Assembly (NCBI GenBank): GCA_963744225.1
Contig: CAVUSV010000004.1
Coordinates: forward strand, 1,736,001-1,800,000
Source of the DNA: Bog-473 sp963744225
GTDB taxonomy: Bacteria > Actinomycetota > Acidimicrobiia > Acidimicrobiales > RAAP-2
DNA length: 64,000 nucleotides
Direction of reading: 5' to 3'
Position 1 is the first letter of the stretch. Every line of letters starts with the position of its first letter. Below the pieces are notes generated by a model, which was given only the letters and a program-made list of their open reading frames with translations, was not told where the DNA came from and searched no databases. Positions 16,035 through 26,391 of this stretch are shown here, piece after piece. The position numbers and the translations under genes were made by a program.

Positions 16035-16535
16035 TCAGTCGAGACGCTTGGCGAAGCGGATGTGACAGACGGAAAGCGGACGCCCGTCGACGTCGGTGTC
16101 GAGTCGCTCCCATCCGGCGGAGTCGTAGAGGGCGACGGCTTCGGGCTGGCGGTCGCCGGTGTCGAGCTGAAGGGCAGTTAGACCGAGCTCACGAGCTGCG
16201 TCCTCCAGTCCCTCCATGAGACGTCGGCCAAGACAGTGGCCCCGCCAGGCGGGGTCGACCCAGAGGCGCTTCACCTCGCCGATCACCGGCCCCACCCGGC
16301 GGACGCCCACTCCGCCGGCCGGGCATGGCACGTCGGGCGGTCGTGCAACGAGGAAGATCCCTTCGGGTGGCTCGAACATGGCGGCGGTCAGCCCCCGCTC
16401 GCTGTCGTCGAGCCAGCCGTAGCGATCCTCGAGCTCCGCTTCGGCCTGCGCCACCACCCAGCGGGGGCCATCGTCCCCGTAGGCCTCCCGCCCCAGGACG
16501 ACGCCCGATGGAAGGGCAGAAGCGGACCGCGTCAT
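16035..16535 (-). CDS. GNAT-family N-acetyltransferase
   Basis: A 166-aa GNAT protein. The acetyl-CoA-binding motif A is VKRLWVDPAWRGHCLGRRLM (R-x-x-G-x-G/A type with Cys in place of one Gly). It is followed by the helix EGLEDAARELGLTALQLDTG and the terminal PEAVALYDSAGWERL, a motif often seen in small-molecule or protein N-acetyltransferases. The ATG at 16535 is preferred; longer upstream versions run into ileS on the other strand. It is divergent from ileS with as little as 20 bases between starts. Confidence 0.85.
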   Translation of the reverse strand: MTRSASALPSGVVLGREAYGDDGPRWVVAQAEAELEDRYGWLDDSERGLTAAMFEPPEGIFLVARPPDVPCPAGGVGVRRVGPVIGEVKRLWVDPAWRGHCLGRRLMEGLEDAARELGLTALQLDTGDRQPEAVALYDSAGWERLDTDVDGRPLSVCHIRFAKRLD

Positions 16536-16554
16536 ACCCTCTATCCTTTCCGAG

Positions 16555-19500
16555 ATGGCCGGGGCGTCCGTTCCCCGTCGCCGACGCCACCTTTTTCCCG
16601 TGTTCTCGCCCGTCCCCCCTGACATCGACTTCGTCGCCCTCGAGAAGGCTGAGCTGGACCGTTGGGCCGCGCACCGCGTCTTCGAGCGCTCCATTGAGCA
16701 GCGCGAAGGCGCTCCGCCGTGGGTGTTCTACGAGGGACCCCCGACCGCCAACGGGATGCCCGGCCTGCACCACGTCTGGGCGCGGGTCTACAAGGACCTC
16801 TTCTGCCGGTTTCGCACCATGGAGGGGGCCTACGTGGCGAGACGTGCCGGGTGGGACACCCACGGGCTCCCGGTCGAGGTGGAAGTCGAAAAGAAGCTCG
16901 GTATCACCAGCAAACAGCAGATCGAGGAGCAGGTCGGCATCGCCGAATTCACTCGTCTGTGCCGCGAATCGGTCTACTCCTACGTCGACGAGTTCGCTCG
17001 GCTGACCACACGTATCGGCTATTGGGTCGACATGGACAAGGCGTACTGGACGCTCGATCCCACCTACATCGAGTCGGTGTGGTGGCACCTCCAGCAGCTC
17101 TTCGATCAGGGCCTGCTCTATGAGGATTTCAAGGTCGTGCCCTACTGTCCGCGATGCGGCACGGCACTCTCCAGCCACGAGCTCGGTCAGCCCGACGTGT
17201 ACCGCGACGAGGAGGACGAGTCAGCCTACGTCGCGACTGCGCCTGGTGGACCCGGACCCCGCCGTAGTGGGCAAGGCCGCATGGCTGGCGGTGTGGACCA
17301 CCACGCCGTGGACCCTGCTGTCCAACACTGGGGTGGCGGTCAACCCAGACCTCGTCTATGCGGTGGTCGACGAAACGCTGATGGCCGACGAGCTGGTGGA
17401 TGCGGTCATGGGGGACGGCGCCAGCGCCCGCGTCACGACGAGATTGCCCGGCGCGGCTCTTGTCGGCCTGCACTACGAGCGGCCGTTCGCCGACCTCGAC
17501 GCGACGCCCGGTGCGGACGGGTGGCGGGTGGTTCCCGCCGACTACGTCACGACCGACGAGGGCACCGGTCTGGTCCACCTTGCCCCGGCCTTCGGCGAGG
17601 TCGACCGCCAGATCGGCCGGGCCAACGGCCTCCCGTCCCTCAACCCGGTCGGACCAGACGGCCGCTTCACGGCGGACATCGAGTGGCTGGCCGGCCGTGA
17701 TGTCCGTGCCGCCAACCATGACATCAACGACCATCTGGAGGAGGCCGGCCTGCTGATCCGGCGTGCCCCCTATGTGCACTCGTACCCCCACTGCTGGCGT
17801 TGCCGCACCCCCCTGATCTACTGGGGCAAGCCGAGTTGGTACATCGCAACATCGACCCGCAAGGACGATCTCCTGGCCGCCAACGCCACGGTGGACTGGC
17901 ACCCGGCGTACATTCGGGACGGTCGCTTCGGCGAATGGCTGGCCAACAACGTCGACTGGGCTCTTTCCCGCGACCGCTATTGGGGCACCCCGCTGCCGAT
18001 CTGGCGGTGCGGCCGGGGCCACCTTCGTTGCGTCGGGTCGCTGCGCGAGCTCTCGGACCTATGCGGGCGTGATGTCACCGGGATCGATCCTCACCGGCCC
18101 GCCATCGACGATGTGACCTTCGTCTGCTCCACCTGTACGGCGGAGGGAAACGACGACGAGCTCTCGGTGTCACGGCGCGTCGAGCCCGTGATCGACGCCT
18201 GGTTCGACTCGGGTTCTATGCCAGCCGCCCAGGTGGGATATCCGCACGCGCCGGGCTCCGCCGAGGCCTTCACGTTCCCGGCCGACTTCATATCCGAGGC
18301 CATCGATCAGACGCGGGGCTGGTTCTATTCGTTGTTGGCGATCAACGTGATCGTGTTCGGCGAGAGCCCGTACCGCCACGTCGTCTGCCTCGGCCACATC
18401 GTTGACGCCGACGGCCGCAAAATGTCCAAGTCGCTTGGCAACATCATCGATCCCTGGCAGATCCTCGATACGCGGGGCGCCGATGCCATGCGATGGTGGA
18501 TGTTCAGCCAGGGGTCGCCGTGGACCCCGACGCGGGCGACCCTGGGCGCCATCGACACCGCCATGCGCGAGATGTTGCTCACACTCTGGAACACGTTCAG
18601 CTTCTTCTCGACCTACGCGTCGCTGAACGAATTCGACCCAGCCGACCCAGGCATCCCGGCTGCGGCCGACCGCAGCCCACTCGACCGCTGGATTCTCTCG
18701 CGGCTGGCGAGCACCACGTCGACGATGACCACTGCGCTCGAAACCTACGAGCCCTTCAACGCGGCGACGGCTCTGTCCGACCTCGTCGACGACCTGTCCA
18801 ATTGGTACGTCCGCCGCAGTCGCCGGCGGTTCTGGCGCACCGACCCCGATGCGCCCGCCGGCGACACCCTGGCCGCGCAGGCAACGTTGCACACCGTCTT
18901 GACCACCATCTCGATGATGTTGGCGCCCCTGTGCCCGTTCGTGTCGGACACGATGTGGCGTCAGCTGACCGGTGCGGCAGAAAGCGACTCGGTGCATCTC
19001 GCCGACTGGCCGAAGGCGGACACGGCTCTTGTCGATCGTCAGCTCGAGGCGCAGATGGCGCTGGCTCGCCGGCTGACCTCTCTTGGCCGTGCCGCCCGCA
19101 GCGAGGCAGCGGTCAAGGTGCGTCAGCCCCTGTCGCGCGCCCTCGTGTTCCTACCGGCTGACGCGCCTGAGATCTTGTACGACGTTGTGGCCGAGGAGCT
19201 CAACGTCGACGAGATCGACACGGGAGATGAATTGGGCGATGTGCTCACGTTCGAGCTGGTGCCCAACTTCCCCACCTTGGGCCCGAGGCTCGGCAAACGG
19301 GCCCAGGAGGTCAGAGGTGCCCTCGCCGCGCTCGACGGAGCGGCGGCGTCGGCGGCGCTCGAGGCCGGCCACCCGGTGACGGTGCTCCTGGGCGGTCAAC
19401 CAGTCGAGTTGTCCGCCGAGGACGTGTCGCTGCGGGTCCGGGGCCAGCCGGGGTTTGCCGTCTCACGCGAGGGCGGCGAGGTAGTCGCACTCGACCTCAC

Positions 19501-19783
19501 CCTCGATGACGACCTGCGCAAGCGCGGGCTGGCCCGCGAAGTCGTCCGTCTCGTCCAAGACCTGCGCAAGACGAGCGGTCTGGAAGTCTCCGACCGCATC
19601 ATGCTGCACGTCGTGGGCCTCGATGCATTGTCAGACCACTTCACGTTCATCGCCCGCGAGGTATTGGCCGTCGAGATCGTCATCGGCCCCGGCGAGGGCG
19701 ACGGAACGATCCTCGACCTCGACGACGACCTCCTCACCACGGAGGTGCGGGTGTGGCTGCAGAAAGCCGGCCCCGCCGGCTGA
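16555..19783 (+). CDS. ileS: Isoleucyl-tRNA synthetase, type 2 (one frame break)
   Basis: Charges tRNA-Ile with isoleucine and edits valine. The HIGH region is FYEGPPTANGMPGLHHVWAR, the zinc/CP1 part has VVPYCPRCGTALSSHELGQP, editing-domain motifs include AVWTTTPWTLLSNTGVAV, and the KMSKS loop is DGRKMSKSLGNIIDP. These are features of the eukaryote-like type 2 enzyme. Around 17233 one extra base breaks the frame: ESAYV should continue RLRLVDPDPAVVGKAAWLAV, which is in the next frame. Removing one G gives about 1,075 aa. The start may be ATG 16555 or GTG 16600, the latter nearer the usual family N-terminus. This gene should be essential, so an assembly error is the likely cause. Confidence 0.93.
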
Positions 19784-19790
19784 TCCGGAC

Positions 19791-20993
19791 TTAGTCCCGG
19801 GGCCGCACCCCACCCGGGAGGCCCCGGTCGGGTCCGGGCGCCGTCACGACGGTCCAGAGCGGTGATGGCCGCGACGTCATCACCCTCCCTGTCGGGCCGG
19901 CAAAGGTCAGTTCCCCGTTGGCGTCCCCGGACATGATCCATTGCCGACTGTGCACGAGGTGATGGTGGTGTTCACACAGAAGCGCGAGATTGTCCAGATC
20001 GGTGCGCCCACCCGGCTTCCATGGCGCGACGTGGTGCACGTTGGTAAACGTCGCGTTCGTGCAGCTGGGGAACCGGCAGTGGCGATCACGCCGTGCGATC
20101 TCTCGGCGTTGGGTGTCCGAGGGCCATCGTCGCGCCCTTCCTTCGTACATCGTGTGTCCGACGTCGTCGTCGACGGCCAGCACGATGGTGGCATCGCAGG
20201 CAATGCGGCGCAGTGCCTCCGAGCTGACGAGGCCGGCACGCTCGAGCTCGCCGGCCCGGTCCGACAGCTCTCCGGATTCCTCGATCAGCGCACTCAGCGG
20301 GATGTGCGCGACCACGACGTAGGGGCTCGCACTCCTCCGAGCGCTCTGGCCATTCTCGGTACGGATCAGTTCGAGGAAGCTGTCGCACAGACGCTGGTCC
20401 CAACGGGTCTCGCCGTCGGAGGGCATGCGTCGGGCTCGGGACTCGAGGCAGGCGCGGACCTCGGCGTAGGACTCGGGCGGCAACTGAGCCGTTACCGTCC
20501 GGAAGGTGTCGTTGAAGCGGACGGAGCGCGCCTCGTGGTCCGCTTTTGACTGCGTGGCGGGTGCACCCCGCGTGGCACGGGCGAGCTCGCTCAGTTGACG
20601 CACGGTGCATTCCCTGGCTCGAGTTGCCAGGTCCCGGTCGGTCTCGGGGGTCGCCGCGTCCGCGACGGCGCGCACCTTGTCGAATGTCAGCGCACCTTCA
20701 ACGAGCCCAGCGGCCAGGTGCGGGAGGTCGAAGAGCCGCTCGCCCACGTGCGCCCAAGCCCGCGCCGTTGCGACGGAGACCCCGCAGCGCTCCACCATCC
20801 AGGCCTCCAGTGACGTCGCGCCGTCCTGCCGCCAACCCTCGCGCCGGTCGAGCTCCCCGGTCAGCTGCACAAAGAGCCCTGCCAAGGAGGCCATCTGACT
20901 TGACGTCTGAGCGGCCATGTGCATGATTGCCTCGGTGGACAACGTGGTCACGTCGACCGGCGGCGGATTCCGATCTATCGCGACGGGAGGCAT
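19791..20993 (-). CDS. DUF222 / HNH endonuclease-domain protein (13E12 type)
   Basis: A 400-aa protein of the large actinobacterial DUF222-HNH family. The N-terminal two thirds are helical (DUF222), including SLEAWMVERCGVSVATARAW and a VEGALTFDKVRAVADA segment. The C-terminal HNH nuclease part is RDRHCRFPSCTNATFTNVHH, then VAPWKPGGRTDLDNLALLCE, then HHHHLVHSRQW, with both CxxxC-type zinc ligands and the ββα-metal histidines. These genes occur in many copies per genome and are often linked to mobile DNA, but no other mobility gene is near. The biological role is not established. Confidence 0.88.
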   Translation of the reverse strand: MPPVAIDRNPPPVDVTTLSTEAIMHMAAQTSSQMASLAGLFVQLTGELDRREGWRQDGATSLEAWMVERCGVSVATARAWAHVGERLFDLPHLAAGLVEGALTFDKVRAVADAATPETDRDLATRARECTVRQLSELARATRGAPATQSKADHEARSVRFNDTFRTVTAQLPPESYAEVRACLESRARRMPSDGETRWDQRLCDSFLELIRTENGQSARRSASPYVVVAHIPLSALIEESGELSDRAGELERAGLVSSEALRRIACDATIVLAVDDDVGHTMYEGRARRWPSDTQRREIARRDRHCRFPSCTNATFTNVHHVAPWKPGGRTDLDNLALLCEHHHHLVHSRQWIMSGDANGELTFAGPTGRVMTSRPSPLWTVVTAPGPDRGLPGGVRPRD

Positions 20994-21026
20994 CGACGGG
21001 GAACGGTCCCCGTTGGGAGGAAACTG

Positions 21027-21551
21027 TCAGCAGCCGGCGTCGAGCAGTTTCGTGAGCACCCTCGAGAGTGCGACACGCTCGCTCTCGTCGAGATGGGCCA
21101 TGAGGTGACGCTGAATGCCGTCGACGTGCGCGACCACGGCGCGCTCGAGCACAGTGCGCCCGTCGGGCGTCAGTACGACGTGGATGCTCCGGCGGTCGCT
21201 CGGGCAGTTCACCCGCTCCACAAGCCCGGCGTCGGCCATGCGGTCGACCAGGCGAGTGACTCCACCCGTTGTCAGGGCCACGTCGGTGCTCAGCCGGCTC
21301 ATCGTCAGTCGCCCCTCGGGCGCGGCGCCGACGTGGATGAGGACGTCAAAGAACACCATGGGGATGCCGACGGACTGTTCGAATTCCCGCCCCAGCGATT
21401 CGGTCAGCTGGCGTTGCGTTCGGACGATGAGGCCCATGAGCTGAAGCCGCTCATCGTTGATCTGACCGAGGATGCCGCACGTGCCGTCGTCGTTACGTGG
21501 CCCGACCCGACCCTCGTCCTCGCCCTTGGTGGGGATGGTCGCCGTTCCCAT
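21027..21551 (-). CDS. MarR-family transcriptional regulator
   Basis: A 174-aa winged-helix regulator. It carries the MarR pattern LTMSRLSTDVALTTGGVTRL (recognition region), then VDRMADAGLVERVNCPSDRR (wing), then SIHVVLTPDGRTVLE, and ends in a dimerisation helix. There is an AGGAGAG ribosome-binding site about 10 bases before the ATG. It is divergent from the YceI gene; a perfect palindrome in the YceI promoter is its probable operator. Such pairs usually respond to oxidants or phenolics, but no redox cysteine pair is apparent here. Confidence 0.9.
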   Translation of the reverse strand: MGTATIPTKGEDEGRVGPRNDDGTCGILGQINDERLQLMGLIVRTQRQLTESLGREFEQSVGIPMVFFDVLIHVGAAPEGRLTMSRLSTDVALTTGGVTRLVDRMADAGLVERVNCPSDRRSIHVVLTPDGRTVLERAVVAHVDGIQRHLMAHLDESERVALSRVLTKLLDAGC

Positions 21552-21598
21552 ACCGCTCAGTCTCTCCTGAAATCAGTTAGCAATCCTAGTTTCGTTGC

Positions 21599-21628
21599 TT
21601 GACAAGTATCTGTCTAGTCAGATACTAT
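21599..21628 (+). promoter_or_regulatory. Promoter of the YceI gene with MarR-type palindrome
   Basis: A consensus -35 TTGACA at 21599-21604 is followed 18 bases later by TACTAT at 21623-21628. The spacer holds a perfect inverted repeat: AGTATCTG at 21605-21612 and CAGATACT at 21619-21626, with TCTAGT between. A repressor bound here would cover both promoter elements. The divergent MarR gene is the obvious candidate. Confidence 0.75.
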
Positions 21629-21667
21629 ACCGACAATGATCATCCGATCAACCAAGGAGACGGAAAA

Positions 21668-22228
21668 ATGACCAGCACAACGACATCGACACTTCCCCAA
21701 GTGGGGAGCTACGTCATCGACCCGGCCCACACCGAGGTGGGCTTCATCGCCCGCCACCTCATCGGCACCAAGGTACGGGGCCGTTTCACCGACGTGTCCG
21801 GTACCTTCACGGTCGCCGAGAAGCCTGAGGAGTCCACGCTGGAGGCGGTCGCTCAGGCGGCCAGCATCCACACCGGCCAGGAGCAGCGTGACGACCACCT
21901 GCGGACCAATGACTTCCTCGACGCCCCCAACTACCCCACGATCAACCTCAAGAGCACGGGGCTGAAGCGGGTCAACGACAGTCACTGGGTCTTGACAGCC
22001 GATCTGACCATCCGCGGCGTGACCAAGTCCGTCGATTTCGACTTGGAGTTCCTGGGTGAGGGCGCAGCGATGCAAGAGGGCAAGACCGTCGTGGCGTTCT
22101 CCGCCCGGGCCGAGATCGATCGACGCGACTTCGGCGTCAGCTTCAACCACTCGCTCCTCGACGGCAGCGTCGTGGTGGGCAACAAGGTCGTGATCGAGAT
22201 CGAGACCGAGGCCGGCCAGGCCAGCTGA
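21668..22228 (+). CDS. YceI-family lipocalin-like protein
   Basis: A 186-aa YceI protein. It opens GSYVIDPAHTEVGFIARHLI, continues VRGRFTDVSGTFTVAEKPEE, TGQEQRDDHLRTNDFLD and YPTINLKSTG, and ends in a DRRDFGVSFNHSLLDGSVVV strand, all hallmarks of the family. The fold is a lipocalin-like barrel that binds an isoprenoid or lipid chain. No signal peptide is seen, so this version is probably cytoplasmic. The start is fixed by AAGGAGACGG about 6-15 bases upstream. Regulation by the adjacent MarR protein is inferred from the promoter palindrome. Confidence 0.92.
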   Translation: MTSTTTSTLPQVGSYVIDPAHTEVGFIARHLIGTKVRGRFTDVSGTFTVAEKPEESTLEAVAQAASIHTGQEQRDDHLRTNDFLDAPNYPTINLKSTGLKRVNDSHWVLTADLTIRGVTKSVDFDLEFLGEGAAMQEGKTVVAFSARAEIDRRDFGVSFNHSLLDGSVVVGNKVVIEIETEAGQAS

Positions 22229-22289
22229 CCTCGAGCGGAGCGGTGGCCGGCCCGGATCGGGCCGGCGCCGCTGGGTACGCTTCCTGGCC

Positions 22290-23967
22290 ATGCCGTCACC
22301 ACCCGCGGGCCGCCTGCGTGCCGTGCCGGCCACCGAGCTCCGCCCCATTACGACTAAAGGCAGCGACGACACCTTTGTCCTCGCCGTTGACCTGGGAACC
22401 GGTGGGCCCAAGGTGGCGGTCGTGTGCGCTACCGGGCGCATCGCGGCACACGCGTTCGCGTCAGTCGGCATCGACCTGACCGAGGACGGTGGTGCAGAGC
22501 AGTCACCCCGGGCTTGGTGGGATGCCGTTGTGTCGTGCGCCCGACAGGCGCTGGCCGAAAGCGGCGTGGCACCCGAACGCGTTGTTGGAATCGGGTGCAC
22601 CTCGCAGTGGTCCGGCACCGTGCCGGTGGACGACGCCGGGGAGCCCGTCGGACCAGCCATCACGTGGATGGACTCGCGAGGCGCGCAGGCAGTACGTGAG
22701 ACTGTGCGCGGGGCCCTGAACGTCCAGGGATATTCCGCCCCGAAGCTCGCTCGGTGGGTGCGGCGGTCGGGAGGGATCCCGAGCCTGTCGGGGAAGGACC
22801 CGGTGGGGCACATCCACTTCCTGCGCGAGCGACGGCCCGACGTGTACGCGGCAACGGCGGTGTTCCTCGAGCCTGTCGACTACCTCAACTTGCGCCTTAC
22901 CGGGCTGGCCCGGGCCTCGCACGACTCCATCACCGTGCACTGGGTCACCGACAACCGTGACATCGGTGCCGTTGCGTACGACGACTCCCTGGTCGAGATG
23001 GCCGGCCTCGATCGATCCACGCTGCCGGAGTTGGTGCCAACCGGCAGCGTCCTCGGCGGCCTGGCGCTCGGCCCGGCCGGCGAGCTGGGTTTGCTCCCCG
23101 GGACCCCCGTGGTCGCCGGCACCGGTGACCTGCACTCGGCCGCCGTCGGCTCCGGCGCCGTGGCCGACTTCGACGCGCACCTGTACATCGGTACGTCGAG
23201 CTGGATCAGCTGCCACGTGCCCTTCAAGAAGACCGATGCATTGACCAACATCGCGTCGATACCCTCGGGCGTTCCCGGCCGCTACCTCATCGCAGACGAG
23301 CACGAGACCGGCGGGGCCTGCCTCACCTGGCTGCGAGACAACATGCTCTTCCCCGGCGACACGCTGGCCGCAGGGGTGAGCGCTCCCGACGGGTTCTTCG
23401 GCACGCTCAACGAGATGGCGGGTGCGGTCCCGCCGGGCGCCCACGGCGTCCTGTTCACACCTTGGCTCAACGGCGAGCGGTCACCGGTCGACGACCACAC
23501 GATCCGGGGCGGGTTCCACAACATCTCGCTCTCCTCGACCCGCGCTGACATGGTCCGGGCCGTCTTCGAGGGCGTCGCCTTGAATTCGGCTTGGTTGCTC
23601 GGGGCCGTAGAGAAGTTTTGTAAGCGTCGGCTCGACTCGCTTGCCTTCGTCGGTGGCGGCGCAAATTTCGGACCTGTGGTCCCAGATGCACGCCGACGTG
23701 ATGCGCAGGAACATCCGCCAGATCGCTGACCCGGTGCTGGCCAATGTGCGCGGAGCCGGGTTGCTCACCCTCCTTGCCCTTGGTCACCTGACCCTGGAAG
23801 ACATCCCTCGCACAATCGAGGTGAAGGCCACCTATCAACCCGACCCCTCGTCAGCGGAGCTCTACACGTCGCTCCTGAAGGAGTTCGTCAATCTGTACGA
23901 CAAGACGAAGGCGATCCACAAACGCCTCAACGGCCGCAGACTGCGCGACGTTTCGTCCCAAGGCTGA
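22290..23967 (+). CDS. FGGY-family carbohydrate kinase (one frame break)
   Basis: Phosphorylates a sugar or polyol with ATP, xylulokinase-like. Domain I begins FVLAVDLGTGGPKVAVV (phosphate 1 loop) and contains ITWMDSRG. The central part has HLYIGTSSWISCHVP, and the C-terminal signature begins LAFVGGGAN. Near 23666 an extra T in CAAATTTCGG breaks the frame; the other frame continues SDLWSQMHADVMRRNIRQIA and ends at 23967 with NLYDKTKAIHKRLNGR. The reconstructed length is about 558 aa, with an N-terminal extension of some 25 residues before the first strand. Substrate unknown. No transporter or isomerase lies beside it. Confidence 0.88.
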
Positions 23968-23992
23968 TTGCCAAGCCGCCGCCCGGGTCCGT

Positions 23993-24853
23993 TCAGCCCC
24001 TCGCCGCGCGCCGCAACAGTGAGCGGGCGCGTCCCGGCTGACCCGAACCCTTCGTGACGATCAAGGCGAGGGAGGTTGTCACGTAGCCGCCCAGCTGGGT
24101 GCGGAGGTGGACGTCGGTGTAGGGCGGCACGTCGACGTGGATATCCTCAGGAGCCGTCCCCTCGCGGTAGTCGATGTCCACTGCGTGTCCAGCCCGCCGC
24201 AGGCGGTTGACGAGCGCCTCGATATCGCGTCGGCGATAGAACACAGTGCCGCCGGACTCCATGGTCTCGTCCCTGGAGGAGACGAGATACTCCGTCGTGT
24301 GCACCGCCGTCCCGCCCGTCTCCAGGCAGTCCATCTGCGCGACGACGAAGTCGGCCCCGGCAGCCAGGGTGCCCAGGTGTTCGAGGGCGCACGACGACCA
24401 TGTGAAGTCGAAACCGCCCAGGTCGCCCGGGATGGCGTTCATGTCGACGTCGCGGTAGCGGACATGCTGCGCGAACGCGTCGTCGGGACACAGGGCGAAC
24501 CTATTCAGGTTCTCCAGCCCGCCGGCCCACTCCACCGCGGAGTCGGTCCAGCCGGACGACACCGCCAGTTCCCGGGGCTGGTCCGTGGCGACGAGGTCAC
24601 AACCCTCGGCAGCGAAGAGCGCGACGAGCGGCTCCTGCCCGACACCGAAGCCGAGGCCTGACTTCCCAGGTGCGAGCAGGCCGCGTTCGCCCAGCGCCTC
24701 GGCGATGAAGAGCCACTCCCACATCTTGCGGTGCAGCAGGACGTTGCGGGGGTCCTGGTCCGTCGTCGTCCACATCGGGCGGAGACGCTGGGCCCAGGCG
24801 AGCAGAGCCGGGGAGCGGAGCGACTGGGCCGAACACAGTTGCGAACGCAGCAT
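23993..24853 (-). CDS. SAM-dependent methyltransferase-like protein
   Basis: A 286-aa Rossmann-type protein. Motif I is GLGFGVGQEPLVALFAAEGC (a GxGxG variant ending in a hydrophobic run), strand 2 is DLVATDQP, the acidic loop YRDVDMNAIPGDLGGFDFTW replaces motif II, and WSSCALEHLGTLAAGADFVV fits the post-motif helix with a conserved EH. Such proteins are commonly annotated as methyltransferases in glycan or lipopolysaccharide clusters, but no glycan genes are near. The ATG at 24853 is the best start. Substrate unknown. Confidence 0.75.
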   Translation of the reverse strand: MLRSQLCSAQSLRSPALLAWAQRLRPMWTTTDQDPRNVLLHRKMWEWLFIAEALGERGLLAPGKSGLGFGVGQEPLVALFAAEGCDLVATDQPRELAVSSGWTDSAVEWAGGLENLNRFALCPDDAFAQHVRYRDVDMNAIPGDLGGFDFTWSSCALEHLGTLAAGADFVVAQMDCLETGGTAVHTTEYLVSSRDETMESGGTVFYRRRDIEALVNRLRRAGHAVDIDYREGTAPEDIHVDVPPYTDVHLRTQLGGYVTTSLALIVTKGSGQPGRARSLLRRAARG

Positions 24854-24924
24854 GAGCGGGCGACCTTACCGGTGACTGATGGGCTGCTTTGTCCCAGGGC
24901 CGCTCACCCTCGCCCTAGACCCGA

Positions 24925-24939
24925 CCCGACCCCGTCGGG
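24925..24939 (-). terminator. Possible hairpin after the glutamine-synthetase-like gene
   Basis: CCCGAC and GTCGGG form a 6-bp GC-rich stem around a 3-base loop, 4 bases after the stop of the glutamine-synthetase-like gene (minus strand). There is no U tract, so it would be a non-canonical actinobacterial terminator at best. Confidence 0.3.
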
Positions 24940-24942
24940 CTG

Positions 24943-26301
24943 TTACATCCGCTCGAAGTTCCGAGCTAGCTCCCAGTCCGACACGTGGCGGTTGCTGGCC
25001 AACCACTCCTGTTCCGCCGTGTTGAGCAGATGGTGGTGCACGTCGGGGCCGAAGGCCTCGAGCGCAACGGGGGAGTCGCGCAACTCGGCGATCGCCTCCA
25101 CCAGGGTCGAGGGGATGCGCGGCACGTCCTTCGCCTCGTAGGCGTTCCGCGGATAGGGGTCGCCAGGCTCGAGTTCGTGATCGATGCCGTAGAGGCCCGC
25201 CGCAATGGAGGCGGCCAGTACGAGATACGGGTTGACGTCCGCCCCCGGGATGCGTGACTCCACGCGGCGGCCTGCGCCGTGCCCGACCGCCCGGAAACCG
25301 CACGTCCGGTTGTCCTCGCCCCACACTGCGGCCGTCGGAGCCCAGCTGCCCGGCACGTAGCGCCGGTAGGAGTTGACCGTTGGCGCGGCGCACCAGGCCA
25401 GCTGGCGCGCGGCGTGCAGCTGGCCGGCCATGAAGCGGCGTCCGATCGTCGAGAAACCGCTCGGGTGCGACGTGTCAGCCATGAGCGGCTCTCCGGTTTC
25501 GCCGTCCCACAGGCTGGTGTGCACGTGGCAAGAGGAACCCACGTCCTCCATGGTCCATTTGGCCATGAACGTCGCTGCCCGCCCTTCTTGCGCTGCGATC
25601 TCCTTAATTCCGTTCTTGAAGACCAGGTGGTGGTCCGCCGTGACGAGCGCCTCGTCGTAGGTGACGTTGACCTCGTGCTGGCCGCGGCCCGCCTCGCCCT
25701 TGGAGAACTCGACGGGGATGCCGGCGCCGCGCATCTCGTTGCGGATGCGCCGCAGGATGTACTCCTCCCGCGTGGTCTGCAAAAGCTGGTAGTCCTCAAT
25801 GGTGGACATGTGAGGCGTCAGCCCCTTCCAGCCCTTGGCGTCGGCTTCCTCGTAGGAGTCGCGGAAGAGGAAGAACTCGAGCTCGGTCGCGCTACAGACG
25901 CGCAGCCCTCGGTCGGCTGCACGCTCGAGCTGGCGCCGCAAGATCTGCCGCGGCGACACCTCGACCGGCACGCCCCCGGCGTCGGTGAGGTCGCAAACGA
26001 CCAGAGCTGTCCCCTCCAGCCACGGGATGCGCCGCGCCGTGGCGTAGTCCGGCCTGCACACGACGTCGCCGTACCCGGTGTCCCAGTTGGTGAAGCGGTA
26101 GCCGGGCAACGGGTTCATGTCGACGTCCACCGCCAGCAAGTAGTCGCATGCCTCGATCCCGTGCTCGGCCACGTGCGAGTCGAAGAAGTCCGCCGTGACC
26201 CGCTTGCCCACCGGGCGCCCATGCATGTCGGGGAAGGCCACCACGACGGTGTCGATCGATCCGTCGGCAATCCCTGCATCAATGAGCTGGCGTCCAGGCA
26301 T
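24943..26301 (-). CDS. Glutamine-synthetase-family gamma-glutamyl ligase (GlnA3/PuuA-like)
   Basis: A 452-aa GS-fold ligase. The start at 26301 gives MPGRQLIDAGIADGSIDTVV. Metal and ATP-site motifs include CSATELEFFLFRDSYEEADA, GEAGRGQHEVNV, SSCHVHTSLWD and NSYRRYVPGSWAPTAAVWGE, then DNRTCGFR. It lacks the classic adenylylation-loop sequence NLYDLP of true GlnA. Its spacing is that of PuuA, GlnA3 or GlnA4, which ligate glutamate to polyamines or ethanolamine. The divergent neighbour is a gamma-glutamyl-GABA hydrolase, the enzyme that later removes the glutamyl group, which strongly supports polyamine or amine catabolism. Confidence 0.9.
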   Translation of the reverse strand: MPGRQLIDAGIADGSIDTVVVAFPDMHGRPVGKRVTADFFDSHVAEHGIEACDYLLAVDVDMNPLPGYRFTNWDTGYGDVVCRPDYATARRIPWLEGTALVVCDLTDAGGVPVEVSPRQILRRQLERAADRGLRVCSATELEFFLFRDSYEEADAKGWKGLTPHMSTIEDYQLLQTTREEYILRRIRNEMRGAGIPVEFSKGEAGRGQHEVNVTYDEALVTADHHLVFKNGIKEIAAQEGRAATFMAKWTMEDVGSSCHVHTSLWDGETGEPLMADTSHPSGFSTIGRRFMAGQLHAARQLAWCAAPTVNSYRRYVPGSWAPTAAVWGEDNRTCGFRAVGHGAGRRVESRIPGADVNPYLVLAASIAAGLYGIDHELEPGDPYPRNAYEAKDVPRIPSTLVEAIAELRDSPVALEAFGPDVHHHLLNTAEQEWLASNRHVSDWELARNFERM

Positions 26302-26391
26302 GCGCCATGTTGACCGCGCCGTGGGCAAGCGTCCAACCCATAGGTACGCTGGGCAGGTGAAATTCGTCCCCGCGACGTCCGGATCAGGCAC

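Noticed and set aside
16536..16600. T-box leader before ileS
   Set aside because: Only 20-64 bases lie between the GNAT start and ileS, too short for a T-box.
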